From Dyella_B nitratireducens (GTDB taxonomy: Bacteria; Pseudomonadota; Gammaproteobacteria; Xanthomonadales; Rhodanobacteraceae): a DNA stretch of 64,000 nt. A model generated the notes under the pieces. That model saw nothing but the letters and a program-made list of their open reading frames with translations, had not been told where the DNA came from and did not search any database. The translations under genes and the position numbers were made by a program. The DNA lies in NCBI RefSeq assembly GCF_049532905.1, contig NZ_CP064032.1, positions 372,001 through 436,000 of the forward strand. Reading direction: 5' to 3'. Of the stretch, positions 8,800-16,670 are shown in pieces (position 1 is the stretch's first letter; every line of letters begins with the position of its first letter).

Positions 8800-9608
8800 A
8801 GTACTCCATCGTCATCCCCACCTACAACATGTCACCGTTTCTGGCGGCCTCTCTTCAGAGTGTGTCCAAAGCCGTGAAGGGGCATGAGGCGGTATTGGAA
8901 GTCGTGATCGTGGACGATGCTTCCACGGACGATACGAGCAAGGTTCTGGCTGCGTTCCAGAGAGGATCAGGGTTTGCAGTCCATGTGCTCACGCACACCG
9001 TGAACCGTGGTTCGTCAGCTGCGAAGAATACGGGCATCCGGCATGCGCAAGGGGACTACGTATTGTTGCTGGATGCCGACAACATCGTGGGCGAAAACAT
9101 TTTCGACCGCTTGGATGAAGAGGCGGTAGCCAACCCCGAGACGGATGTATTCGTCTTGGGTATGAGCCTGATCGATGGCCATGGGGCGCCTGCGGGTGTG
9201 TTTTACCGGGATGTCGTGCAAGTGGATGTGGCAGCCAATCTGCTGCCGAAGTCGATTCCGCTGTTGCAGGACAACTTCATGGACAACTTCTCTCTGGTGA
9301 GGCGGTCCGTGTTGCTGGACAATCCGTTCGACGAGAATTTTGACTATCTGGAAGATTGGGATTTATGGATCCGGTTGAACTGGATTCGGCAGGCCCGATT
9401 CCAATTTATTCCGGATCTCTTGGGCGGCTATCGCATCATGGACGATTCCAAGACGCGTCAGTTGAAGAAGAACGACGCCAAGAACAAGCGGCAGCTGATC
9501 CGGCTTTATTCAAAAATGCTTCTTTCCAGCGAACCGATGGGCCTGTCGCCGCATTGGGTGCAGCAGGTGACGCAACACGTGCGTCAGCTCTGCTCCTCAT
9601 TGATCTGA
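8796..9608 (+). CDS. Family 2 glycosyltransferase
   Basis: A 270-residue GT-A fold enzyme of glycosyltransferase family 2. It opens with KYSIVIPTYNMSPFLAASL, has the nucleotide-binding VVIVDDASTDD near residues 37-46, the metal-binding DAD at 93-95 (LLLDADNIVG), and a catalytic-region pattern ending in NFDYLEDWDLWIRL, the ED(W) motif of the family. No membrane segment is evident, so it probably acts at the cytoplasmic face on a sugar-nucleotide donor. It is translationally coupled to the upstream methyltransferase. Typical roles are polysaccharide, O-antigen or protein glycosylation; the two-gene context is too small to choose one. The following palindrome separates it from the convergent ketoacyl-synthase gene. 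Confidence 0.88.
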   Translation: MKYSIVIPTYNMSPFLAASLQSVSKAVKGHEAVLEVVIVDDASTDDTSKVLAAFQRGSGFAVHVLTHTVNRGSSAAKNTGIRHAQGDYVLLLDADNIVGENIFDRLDEEAVANPETDVFVLGMSLIDGHGAPAGVFYRDVVQVDVAANLLPKSIPLLQDNFMDNFSLVRRSVLLDNPFDENFDYLEDWDLWIRLNWIRQARFQFIPDLLGGYRIMDDSKTRQLKKNDAKNKRQLIRLYSKMLLSSEPMGLSPHWVQQVTQHVRQLCSSLI

Positions 9609-9626
9609 GGACTGCTCGACACACGC

Positions 9627-9711
9627 GTAGGTTGGGTTAGCGCAGCGTAACCCAACAACAATACCGCTTCGTGGGGGATATGTTGGGTTACGCTGCGCTA
9701 ACCCAACCTAC
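9627..9711. repeat. Family A intergenic palindrome
   Basis: Left arm GTAGGTTGGGTTAGCGCAGC and onward, right arm its complement ending in CCTAC, about 30 bases each. It lies between convergent genes. The TAG complement at 9708-9710 is the stop codon of the minus-strand ketoacyl-synthase gene. Other copies are at 21296-21379 and 40681-40755, with a degraded one at 42662-42749. Confidence 0.92.
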
Positions 9712-10922
9712 GGTGCCTGACGCAGCGCTACCACTGCGTTGAGTCCGCCAAACGCAAACGAATTGCTCAGCGCCGCACGTACTTTCATGGCGCGTGCTTC
9801 ATGTGGCACGTAGTCAAGATCGCAGGCCGGATCGGGGCCAAGGTAATTGAGCGTCGGTGGCACGACACCATCGCGCAGCGCGCCCAGCACGGCGATCATT
9901 TCCAGCGCGCCTGCTGCACCCAGTGCATGGCCGTGCATCGGCTTGGTGGAAGTGACCGCCAGGCGACGCGCATGCTCACCGAATACCTGATGGATGGCGC
10001 GCGTTTCAGTGCAATCGTTGGCAACGGTACCGGTGCCATGCGCATTGATGTAGTCGACGTCGTCGGGTTGCATGCCGGCATCTTGCAATGCCATGCGCAT
10101 GGCGGCAGCGGCACCTACGTCGGAAGGCGCGGCGATATCGCCCGCGTCGGCGCTCATGCCGACACCGGCCAGCTCCGCCAGGATGGTCGCACCGCGTGCC
10201 TGTGCACTCTCCAGTGTTTCCAGCACGAACATGCCCGAGCCTTCACCCAGCACCATGCCGCGGCGATTGGCGCTGAAAGGCCGGCACGTATCGGGCGCCA
10301 GCACGCGCATGGCTTCCCAGGCGCGCAACACGCCTAATGTGATGCAGGCTTCCGTACCGCCCGTGATCGCCGCGTCCACCAGCCCGGCGCGAATCATCAT
10401 CGCGGCCTGCGCAAACGCGTGATTGGAAGATGCGCATGCGCTCGACACCACAAACGTGGGGCCGGTAATGCCGTGCACCATGCTGATATGGCTGGCCGGC
10501 GCGTTGCTCATGATGCGCACGATGCCAAGCGGATGGAAACGACTGGCCTGTTCGGCGTAGAGCTGCCGGTACAGCCCCTCGCGGGTTTCCTCGCCGGCGG
10601 AGCCGACACCCACCACGATAGCCGTGCGCGTGGTGCGTTCGCCGCGGAAATCCAGACCTGATTGACGGATGGCTTCGCCGGCAGCCACCAGCGCGTACTG
10701 GCTTAGCGGGTCGAGGAATGGTACGCGCGCTTCATCGATGTACGCGAGCGGATCGAAATCGCTGATTTCCGCGGCAATCGCATTGTTGCGCAGATATTTG
10801 GCGTCGATGTGATGCACGGGACCGATGCCGCTGCGGCCCTCGGTCATGGCTTGCCAGATGTCGGAAGTATTGTGGCCGAGCGCGCAGATGCCGCCCATGC
10901 CGGTAATCACGATACGACGCAT
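9708..10922 (-). CDS. Beta-ketoacyl-ACP synthase, NodE/FabF type
   Basis: A 404-residue condensing enzyme that extends an acyl chain with malonyl-ACP. Catalytic residues are all present: Cys163 in VVSSACASSNHA, His295 in NAHGTGT, Lys327 and His332 in TKPMHGHALGAAG. Segments such as MRVLAPDTCRPFSA, MVLGEGSGMFVLE and the C-terminal VPPTLNYLGPDPACDLD are close, by recollection, to the rhizobial nodulation enzyme NodE as well as to FabF. The start is five bases after its own acyl carrier protein gene. Neither the usual fab cluster (fabD, fabG, fabH) nor lipid A genes are adjacent, which argues for a specialised chain rather than bulk membrane fatty acids. Its stop codon is part of a family A palindrome. 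Confidence 0.9.
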   Translation of the reverse strand: MRRIVITGMGGICALGHNTSDIWQAMTEGRSGIGPVHHIDAKYLRNNAIAAEISDFDPLAYIDEARVPFLDPLSQYALVAAGEAIRQSGLDFRGERTTRTAIVVGVGSAGEETREGLYRQLYAEQASRFHPLGIVRIMSNAPASHISMVHGITGPTFVVSSACASSNHAFAQAAMMIRAGLVDAAITGGTEACITLGVLRAWEAMRVLAPDTCRPFSANRRGMVLGEGSGMFVLETLESAQARGATILAELAGVGMSADAGDIAAPSDVGAAAAMRMALQDAGMQPDDVDYINAHGTGTVANDCTETRAIHQVFGEHARRLAVTSTKPMHGHALGAAGALEMIAVLGALRDGVVPPTLNYLGPDPACDLDYVPHEARAMKVRAALSNSFAFGGLNAVVALRQAP

Positions 10923-10926
10923 GTAC

Positions 10927-11175
10927 TCAACCGGTTTTCTGTGCCAGCTGGCGTTCCACCGCCTCGATCAGATGGCCGACGGTGCCGCTTTCGAAGTCGA
11001 CTTCCTCATTGGGAAGGTTGATGTTGAAGTGTTCCTCGATATCGAAGATCACCTCGATAGCATCCAGCGAAGCCACACCGAGATCTTTCAAGGTCGATTC
11101 GGATTTGATGGTATCGATGCCGACCTTTGCCTGCTTGCTGATGATCTCGAAAACTTCTTGCTGCACATTACTCAT
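10927..11175 (-). CDS. Dedicated acyl carrier protein
   Basis: An 82-residue acidic acyl carrier protein. The phosphopantetheine attachment site is Ser36 in LKDLGVASLDAIEVIFDIEE; the usual Asp before the Ser is Ala here, a departure from housekeeping AcpP (DSL to ASL). The chosen ATG at 11175 has a GGGGAT sequence upstream and gives a normal ACP length; an upstream in-frame start would add ten residues with no counterpart in the family. It sits four bases before the NodE/FabF-type synthase. The pairing recalls nodF-nodE, where a private ACP feeds one condensing enzyme. The final acyl product cannot be told from sequence. Confidence 0.9.
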   Translation of the reverse strand: MSNVQQEVFEIISKQAKVGIDTIKSESTLKDLGVASLDAIEVIFDIEEHFNINLPNEEVDFESGTVGHLIEAVERQLAQKTG

Positions 11176-11330
11176 GAAATATCCCCGGTAATCCCCTGAG
11201 TGCAAGCCTGACGAAGAGGCTGCGTGTTGTCCATATGAGCAGAACGTAACTTCTTGAGCCAGGCAACAGCATAGCTTGCGTGAACTGCATCGTCGCGTGA
11301 GATAGCTAAACCTTGCAGTACGACAATGGC

Positions 11331-11774
11331 TCAGTCGTTAGCCATGGCGTCCAGGGCAGCCTTGGCAGGCGCATCGTGCGCGGCTTGCTCGCCGCTTTCA
11401 GCAAAGGCCAGGCACACGATGCCTAGCATGATCACACCCGCACCGAGGAGTCGCATGGGCGTCAGGGCCTCATGGAACAACCATGCAGACGCCAACATCA
11501 CGCTCACCACATCCAGATGCGAGGCGGCAAAGGCCGGCCCGATGGGCGCGTGTTTGAGCAGACTCATCCAGGTGAAGAAATTGCCGACGTAGCCAATCAG
11601 GGCGATGTAGATCCACGGATGCCCGACGATGCGCCACACCCACGCCCAGCTTGCTTCGGGCGGGAACGCATGCGTGCCGGTTAATTTGAAACTCACTTGC
11701 ACCAGGGTGTCGAACACCAGCAGCAGGGCAAAGCCGCTCAGGTAGAAGCGCCAGGTACGTGCAGTGGTGCTCAT
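11331..11774 (-). CDS. Four-helix SMR/EamA-like transporter, second subunit
   Basis: A 147-residue membrane protein with four predicted helices: about residues 8-28 (FYLSGFALLLVFDTLVQVSF), 47-68, 75-95 and 100-122, followed by a polar tail. Size and GPAFAASHLDVVSVMLASAW fit the small multidrug resistance or EamA half-size branch of the drug/metabolite superfamily. It overlaps the upstream partner by four bases (ATGA), like heterodimeric pairs such as MdtI/MdtJ or the ArnE/ArnF lipid flippase. A longer frame runs upstream, but the ATG at 11774 is the one that matches the family and the coupling. Substrate unknown; the neighbouring ACP and synthase suggest a lipid-linked compound, which is inference. 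Confidence 0.78.
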   Translation of the reverse strand: MSTTARTWRFYLSGFALLLVFDTLVQVSFKLTGTHAFPPEASWAWVWRIVGHPWIYIALIGYVGNFFTWMSLLKHAPIGPAFAASHLDVVSVMLASAWLFHEALTPMRLLGAGVIMLGIVCLAFAESGEQAAHDAPAKAALDAMAND

Positions 11775-12124
11775 CCGGCTGCTCCCACGATCGCCACGCC
11801 GGCGCTTACCAACAGGATGCCCGCGACGCGCAGCGGCGTGAACGTCTCCCGGAAAAGAAATCGGCCGCCAAGCATGATCGCCACCATGTTGATGGATGCC
11901 AGCAGCATGCCCTTGGAGAGATCCACCAAAGACAGGAAAGCAATCCACGACGCGAGGTGCAGCGCATACGCCGAAAGCCCCAGCCACAACCAGGGACGGC
12001 TGGCCATGTGGCGCCAGCGTGCCGCGCCGTCGCCGGCATCGCTGGCGGCGGCTTTGAAGGCAAGCTGGCCGCAGGTATCCAGCGTCACGTTGACCAGCCA
12101 CAGCGTGGCAATGAGCGGCGACAT
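11771..12124 (-). CDS. Four-helix SMR/EamA-like transporter, first subunit
   Basis: A 117-residue integral membrane protein with four hydrophobic helices (starting at MSPLIATLWLVNVTLDTCGQ, then WLWLGLSAYALHLASWIAFL, MLLASINMVAIMLGG and LRVAGILLVSAGVAIVG). The RETFTPLRVAGILLVSAGVA end is typical of SMR and EamA proteins, where the last helix mediates dimer contact. It is coupled by ATGA overlap to the second subunit and starts 14 bases after the alpha/beta hydrolase. Two unequal half-size members side by side point to a heterodimeric antiporter or flippase. Start at 12124 is chosen because it begins exactly with the first helix; the longer open frame upstream is compositionally unlike a protein. 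Confidence 0.78.
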   Translation of the reverse strand: MSPLIATLWLVNVTLDTCGQLAFKAAASDAGDGAARWRHMASRPWLWLGLSAYALHLASWIAFLSLVDLSKGMLLASINMVAIMLGGRFLFRETFTPLRVAGILLVSAGVAIVGAAG

Positions 12125-12138
12125 GTTGGAGCCTCGCC

Positions 12139-12978
12139 TCAGGCGGCGGCGAGCGCGCTGGGCGTGCAGCTCGCGGCGACCTTGGAGAAAAAGTCGGCGG
12201 AGCGATCGATCAGCACGCGGCGTTCGCGATCGATGGTGATCATGTGATAGCTGTCTTCCAGCAACAGCATTTCCACCGGACCGGACACCGAGCGCGCGAC
12301 CAGATAGGCATTTTCCAGGCTGGCTACATCGTCTTCGGTCGCGTGCGCGATCAGACACGGCGCGGCTACTTTCGGCAGTTCGCCGCGGACCACTGCGGCC
12401 ATGTTGTACATCTCGGCCAGCGACGGCCACGGATTCCCGGGCAAGCCCGCTGCGGCGCTATCGCCACCGAGCATCAAGCCGCTGATCTGCGCGCGCAGGC
12501 GCTCATCGCGCAGGCCGTAGGGTTCGTTTTCGTGCACCATGCGATGCTTGCCGATACCGAAGCGATGCAGCCACGGTAGCGTGAAGGAGAGGCGGCCGTA
12601 CCACGGAATCGCCCAGCCGTCGTAGCGGAAGGTAGCACCGTACACGCCCACGCCGCGTACCCATTCCGGACGCTCTGCGGCGAGTTTCAGCGCGAGGATG
12701 GCACCCATCGACAGACCTGCCACGAAGAGATGATCCACCTCGTGCCTGAATGTTTCTGCCGCAGCTTCCACGCTGGCGTACCAGTCTTTCCACCCGGTAG
12801 CGAGCAGGTCTTGCACGTCGCCGCAATGGCCGGCCAGCTGCATGCCATAGACACTGAAACCGGCACGGCTCAGCCCTTTGCCTACCAGGCGCATTTCGGT
12901 GGGCGTGCCGGTAAGGCCATGAATCAGCAGCACGCCACAACGGCCACCTTCGAAGCGGAATTCGACGTTTTGAATCAC
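12139..12978 (-). CDS. Alpha/beta hydrolase, carboxylesterase/monoacylglycerol-lipase-like
   Basis: An alpha/beta fold hydrolase of roughly 280 residues. Visible elements are the oxyanion-hole segment VLLIHGLTGTPTEM, the nucleophile elbow GLSMG, a catalytic acid in HATEDDVASLENA and the catalytic His in LEDSYHMITIDRER. These fit esterases of the Est30 type. The start is uncertain: a GTG at 12978 is the closest to the conserved first strand, but longer in-frame starts reach into the neighbouring gene. It appears to lead the group hydrolase, transporter pair, ACP and ketoacyl synthase, so a thioesterase or acyl-ester role is possible. That link rests on gene order only; the gap before the ACP is 155 bases. 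Confidence 0.8.
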   Translation of the reverse strand: MIQNVEFRFEGGRCGVLLIHGLTGTPTEMRLVGKGLSRAGFSVYGMQLAGHCGDVQDLLATGWKDWYASVEAAAETFRHEVDHLFVAGLSMGAILALKLAAERPEWVRGVGVYGATFRYDGWAIPWYGRLSFTLPWLHRFGIGKHRMVHENEPYGLRDERLRAQISGLMLGGDSAAAGLPGNPWPSLAEMYNMAAVVRGELPKVAAPCLIAHATEDDVASLENAYLVARSVSGPVEMLLLEDSYHMITIDRERRVLIDRSADFFSKVAASCTPSALAAA

Positions 12979-13079
12979 TAGGGGGCTCGGCTGCAGACGT
13001 ACGGGCGGGACGGTCCTGCAGTGTGTGGGGAGTGGCTTTCTAGGTGCTTTCGCAGGTCGGGCGCCCCCAGCCTGCGCTA

Positions 13080-13565
13080 TCAATGCCCGTTGAATCCACC
13101 CATTCGGCTGACACCAATGGAAATGCCCACCGAACCCGTCGGATGGTCGCAACTGCCGGTGTTTTGCACCACGCTGACGGCGCCGGACTGGTAACTGCCG
13201 GTACCGATATGGCTGCCGCTGACCACGCCCATGCCAACCGAACCGTGCACTTGCGCTTTGTTGTAGGTGGAATCGTCACAGACCGGCACGGCGGCATCGT
13301 GATTGCCGCGCACGCCACTGGTATCGCCGTAGTAAACACCCGGTGCGGGGCTGGTGGCGGCAGGGTGGCCGTTCACAGTCACTCCGCCTTTGTTGTTGGC
13401 GGAGGTGCTGGAAGAGGCCGGTTGCGCGGCGGTGGAGCCCGACGCCGGGTAGCCCTGATAGCCGCCGGAGGGCAGCTTCAGGTTCAGCGGCTGATTGCCC
13501 GTCTGCGCCCATGCAGCGGTAGTCAAGAGAGCAATAGTCAGGGCGGCAATGACACGGCGTTTCAT
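13080..13565 (-). CDS. Secreted Ser/Gly-rich protein of unknown function
   Basis: A 161-residue protein with a clear Sec signal peptide (MKRRVIAALTIALLTTAAWAQ, cleavage after AWA). The mature part is low in complexity, rich in Ser, Gly, Ala and Thr (ASGSTAAQPASSSTSANNKG), then has two Cys (PVCDDSTYN and NTGSCDHPTG), which could form one disulfide. The C-terminal part has alternating Gly/Ser/Val strands (GSVGMGVVSGSHIGTGSYQ). I do not recognise a family; similar small exported proteins occur in Xanthomonadales. ATG at 13565 is preceded by CCGGAG. It lies in the same direction as parC upstream but a hairpin separates the two. Confidence 0.7.
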   Translation of the reverse strand: MKRRVIAALTIALLTTAAWAQTGNQPLNLKLPSGGYQGYPASGSTAAQPASSSTSANNKGGVTVNGHPAATSPAPGVYYGDTSGVRGNHDAAVPVCDDSTYNKAQVHGSVGMGVVSGSHIGTGSYQSGAVSVVQNTGSCDHPTGSVGISIGVSRMGGFNGH

Positions 13566-13674
13566 GAGGGTGCTCCGGGGGTCTTCACGCACATAACGCA
13601 CAGCCGCTCCCGACCGTGCACATGGCTTTAAGACGACTTGCGGGCGGATGGAGTTCCGTTCAAGCGTGAAATCT

Positions 13675-13709
13675 CCATGGAGGTCATCACGGTGGAGTGA
13701 CCTCCATGG
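13675..13709 (-). terminator. Hairpin downstream of parC
   Basis: CCATGGAGGTCA at 13675-13686 and its exact complement at 13698-13709 form a 12-base-pair stem with an 11-base loop, 11 bases past the parC stop. There is no U-run, so a terminator role is inferred from position. Confidence 0.5.
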
Positions 13710-13720
13710 CATCACGTTCG

Positions 13721-15961
13721 TTAACCGGTTGTCTCGATCCGCTCCACCCGGCGCAAGCCACGCGGCAGCACATTGCCACGTGTGGCGCGATTGCCGCCGT
13801 ATTCGACCAGATCGGCCCAGCGCAGGGTGAGCTTGCGCTGTCCTGCATATAGCGTGATTTCACCCTTGCCTTCGGTGACTACGGCAATACCAGCCACGCG
13901 TTCGTCGCCGCTGCTGAGTTTGGTCTTTGGAATCTCGATCAGCTTGTTGCCCTTGCCCTTGTCGAGTTCGGGCAGTTCGGCCACCGAGAACATCAGCAGA
14001 TGGCCATCCGTGGTAGCGACCACGATGCGGTCACGTGCCGGATCGGCACTCACTTGTGGCGCCAGCACGCGCGCGCCATCCCCCAGCGTGATGATCTGCT
14101 TGCCGGCCTTGTTGCGGCCAGTGAGCGCCTCGAAGCGGGTGACGAAGCCGTAACCGAAGTCGGTGGCAAGCACCAGGCGCGTGTCGTTGTCGCCCGCGGC
14201 CACTGCATCAAAACGCGCGCCGGCTGGCGGTGTGAAGCGACCGGTGAGCGGCTCGCCGTTGCCGCGTGCGGAAGGCAGCGTATGTGCCGGCGTGGAATAG
14301 CTGCGGCCGGTGGAGTCGATCACTGCGATTTGCTGCGTCGTGCGCGCCTTCACCGTGGCGAGCAGGCTGTCGCCTTCGCGATACGACAGGCCATCGGCAT
14401 CGACGTCATGGCCTTTAGCAGCGCGAATCCAACCCTTCTGGCTTAGCACCACAGTGACCGGCTCGCTCGCGACCAATGCGCTTTCGTCCAGTGCCTGCGC
14501 GGCTTCGCGCTCGATCAGCGGCGAGCGGCGGTCATCACCGTATTTGGCCGCGTCGGCGCGCAGTTCTTCCTTGATCAAACCCTTGAGCTTGGCGGGGGAT
14601 TTCAGGAGCACGTTGATCTTGGCGCGTTCTTCCTCAAGCTGGTCGCGCTCGGCGTTGATCTTCATTTCTTCCAGGCGTGCCAGCTGGCGCAACCGGGTTT
14701 CGAGAATGTAGTCGGTCTGCTCTTCACTGAGCTTGAAGCGCGCCATCAGCACCGGCTTGGGTTCTTCCTCGGTGCGGATGATGCGGATCACTTCATCCAG
14801 GTTGAGGTAGGCAATGCGCAAGCCTTCCAGCAAGTGCAGGCGGCGCTCGACTTTGGCAAGCCGATGATTGAGGCGGCGCGTAACCGTGTCGACACGGAAG
14901 GTCAGCCACTCGGAGAGGATGCGCTTGAGATTCTTCACCTGCGGCCGGAGGTCCAGGCCGATCATGTTGAGATTGACGCGGAAGCTCTTTTCCAGGTCGG
15001 TGGTGGCGAACAAGTGTTGCATCACCTCGTCCACGTCCACGCGGTTGGAGCGCGGCACGATCACCAGGCGGATCGGGTTTTCGTGATCGGATTCATCGCG
15101 CAGGTCCTCGATCATCGGCAGCTTCTTCGCGCGCATTTGCGCTGCGATCTGCTCGAGAATCTTTGACGGGCTGACCTGGTGCGGCAGCGCGGTGATCACG
15201 ATGTTGCCGTCTTCTTGCGTGTACACGGCGCGTGCCCGAATCGAGCCGACGCCGGTCTGATACATCTGGACCAGCTCGTTGCGCGGCGTGATGATTTCTG
15301 CCTTGGTCGGGTAGTCCGGACCGCGCACGTGTTCGCACAGATCGGCGACGGTGGCGTCAGGATCATCCAGCAAACGAATGCACGCGCTGGCGATTTCGCG
15401 CAGGTTGTGCGGCGGAATATCCGTGGCCATGCCCACGGCGATACCCATCGAACCGTTCAGCAGTACGTGCGGCAGGCGCGCGGGCAGCCAGCTCGGTTCT
15501 TCCAGTGTGCCGTCGAAGTTCGGCACCCAATCCACCGTGCCCTGGCCGAGTTCGGCCAGCAGCACTTCGGCGAGCGGATTGAGCTTGGATTCGGTGTAAC
15601 GCATCGCCGCGAAGCTCTTCGGATCGTCAGGCGAACCGAAGTTGCCCTGGCCGTCGATCAGCGGATAGCGATACGAGAACGGCTGCGCCATCAACACCAT
15701 CGCCTCGTAACAGGCGCTGTCGCCGTGCGGATGGAATTTACCGATGACGTCACCGACGGTGCGCGCGGATTTCTTCGGCTTGGCGCTGGCGGCGAGGCCT
15801 AGCTCGCTCATCGCGTAGATGATGCGCCGCTGCACGGGCTTGAGACCGTCGCCCACGTAGGGCAGGGCGCGGTCCAGCACCACGTACATGGAATAATCGA
15901 GATAAGCCCGCTCGGCGTATTCCTTGAGCGGGATCTGTTCGTAATTGGCTTGCAGGGTCAT
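13721..15961 (-). CDS. parC: DNA topoisomerase IV subunit A
   Basis: ParC is the DNA-cleaving subunit of topoisomerase IV, which decatenates daughter chromosomes. The 746-residue product matches the family. Tyr122 in FAAMRYTESKLNPL is the residue that bonds covalently to DNA. The quinolone-determining segment reads HPHGDSACYEAM, with the wild-type Ser82 and Glu86, so no common resistance substitution is present. The N-terminal winged-helix and tower domains run to about residue 480 and the C-terminal beta-pinwheel follows, shorter and more divergent than in GyrA and without the GyrA box, which supports ParC over GyrA. parE is not in the window. Confidence 0.96.
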   Translation of the reverse strand: MTLQANYEQIPLKEYAERAYLDYSMYVVLDRALPYVGDGLKPVQRRIIYAMSELGLAASAKPKKSARTVGDVIGKFHPHGDSACYEAMVLMAQPFSYRYPLIDGQGNFGSPDDPKSFAAMRYTESKLNPLAEVLLAELGQGTVDWVPNFDGTLEEPSWLPARLPHVLLNGSMGIAVGMATDIPPHNLREIASACIRLLDDPDATVADLCEHVRGPDYPTKAEIITPRNELVQMYQTGVGSIRARAVYTQEDGNIVITALPHQVSPSKILEQIAAQMRAKKLPMIEDLRDESDHENPIRLVIVPRSNRVDVDEVMQHLFATTDLEKSFRVNLNMIGLDLRPQVKNLKRILSEWLTFRVDTVTRRLNHRLAKVERRLHLLEGLRIAYLNLDEVIRIIRTEEEPKPVLMARFKLSEEQTDYILETRLRQLARLEEMKINAERDQLEEERAKINVLLKSPAKLKGLIKEELRADAAKYGDDRRSPLIEREAAQALDESALVASEPVTVVLSQKGWIRAAKGHDVDADGLSYREGDSLLATVKARTTQQIAVIDSTGRSYSTPAHTLPSARGNGEPLTGRFTPPAGARFDAVAAGDNDTRLVLATDFGYGFVTRFEALTGRNKAGKQIITLGDGARVLAPQVSADPARDRIVVATTDGHLLMFSVAELPELDKGKGNKLIEIPKTKLSSGDERVAGIAVVTEGKGEITLYAGQRKLTLRWADLVEYGGNRATRGNVLPRGLRRVERIETTG

Positions 15962-16116
15962 GGAGATAGGACTGCCGGGGGCAACGCCGAGAGCGGCGGG
16001 GTGCTACAACCTGGGAATGGTGCCAGATGCCGAGGCGCTTGGGATAGCAGCCTGCCTTGACCACTCAAGTCCGACAGGCTGCTAAAATGGCCCGATCCAT
16101 TCGCTCCGGGTGAGTC

Positions 16117-16578
16117 ATGCACTATCTACGCACCGCCGCCGCGGTCATGGCCTGCACGTTCATGGCTGGCTGCGCGCATTTTGCGGGTCGGCATCCGTTG
16201 CTGGGTTACAAGGACAAGGATCATCCAAAAGCGGATACCGCCCTGGTGGTGTGTGGCCAACCGTCGCAATACATCTGCGGTATCACCGGCGTGAACCAGG
16301 TCGCTACCTGGGAGAAGTTCAACGGTGGCAAGACACCCTGGGTGCGCGTGCTGCCGGGCAAGCAGGTGATCAAGCTCACGCTGTCCAATACGCACATGCT
16401 CAACCGCCAGGACGTCACGATCGACAACGTCGAGGCAGGGCATGTGTATCGCATCGACGTGGGCTACAACGGTGCGCTGCTGACGGCGGACTATAAGGAT
16501 CTGGGCAAGATGGATTCGTACACCATCCATATGCCGCGGTTTCCGCTGCAGCCGAAGGCGATTACGGCGTCGTTCTAA
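16117..16578 (+). CDS. Small lipoprotein of unknown function
   Basis: A 153-residue putative lipoprotein. The signal MHYLRTAAAVMACTFMAGCAH ends in a lipobox (FMAGC), so Cys19 should be lipidated. The mature part has two further Cys (VVCGQPSQYICGITG) that may pair, and a beta-rich region with RVLPGKQVIKLTLSNTH and VTIDNVEAGHVYRIDVGYNG, resembling small Ig-like or PEGA-like folds. I cannot name a family. It is divergent from parC. A hairpin-like sequence (GCAGCCTG at 16047-16054 with CAGGCTGC at 16075-16082) lies just upstream, and a TAAAAT hexamer at 16083-16088 could be a -10 element with a poorly spaced TTGACC; this is weak evidence. Confidence 0.75.
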   Translation: MHYLRTAAAVMACTFMAGCAHFAGRHPLLGYKDKDHPKADTALVVCGQPSQYICGITGVNQVATWEKFNGGKTPWVRVLPGKQVIKLTLSNTHMLNRQDVTIDNVEAGHVYRIDVGYNGALLTADYKDLGKMDSYTIHMPRFPLQPKAITASF

Positions 16579-16584
16579 GTCGCC

Positions 16585-16654
16585 GCTGGGGTGCAAACCC
16601 CGACTTCATCGCCCTGATCGGCATGACTAGGTTGGGGTTTGCACCCCAACCTAC
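16585..16654. repeat. Family B intergenic palindrome
   Basis: The right arm at 16628-16654 (TAGGTTGGGGTTTGCACCCC and on to CCTAC) is itself self-complementary, and the left arm at 16585-16604 is a shortened copy. It separates the convergent lipoprotein and TraB/GumN genes. Confidence 0.85.
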
Positions 16655-16670
16655 AGGCGGCATGGAGCGT

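Noticed and set aside
9708..11175. Aryl-polyene or xanthomonadin pigment cluster
   Set aside because: No dehydratase, ketoreductase, acyltransferase or chain-length factor genes are nearby, so a full pigment pathway cannot be claimed.
11775..12430. Longer versions of the small transporter frames
   Set aside because: The added N-terminal stretches are polar, Arg-rich and overlap other genes; the transmembrane start with ATGA coupling is better.
13721..15961. Quinolone-resistance substitution in parC
   Set aside because: The Ser82 and Glu86 positions are wild type.
16047..16088. GCAGCCTG/CAGGCTGC hairpin and TTGACC...TAAAAT promoter for the lipoprotein
   Set aside because: The spacing of 20 bases is poor and the hairpin lacks a U-tract; not listed as a feature.
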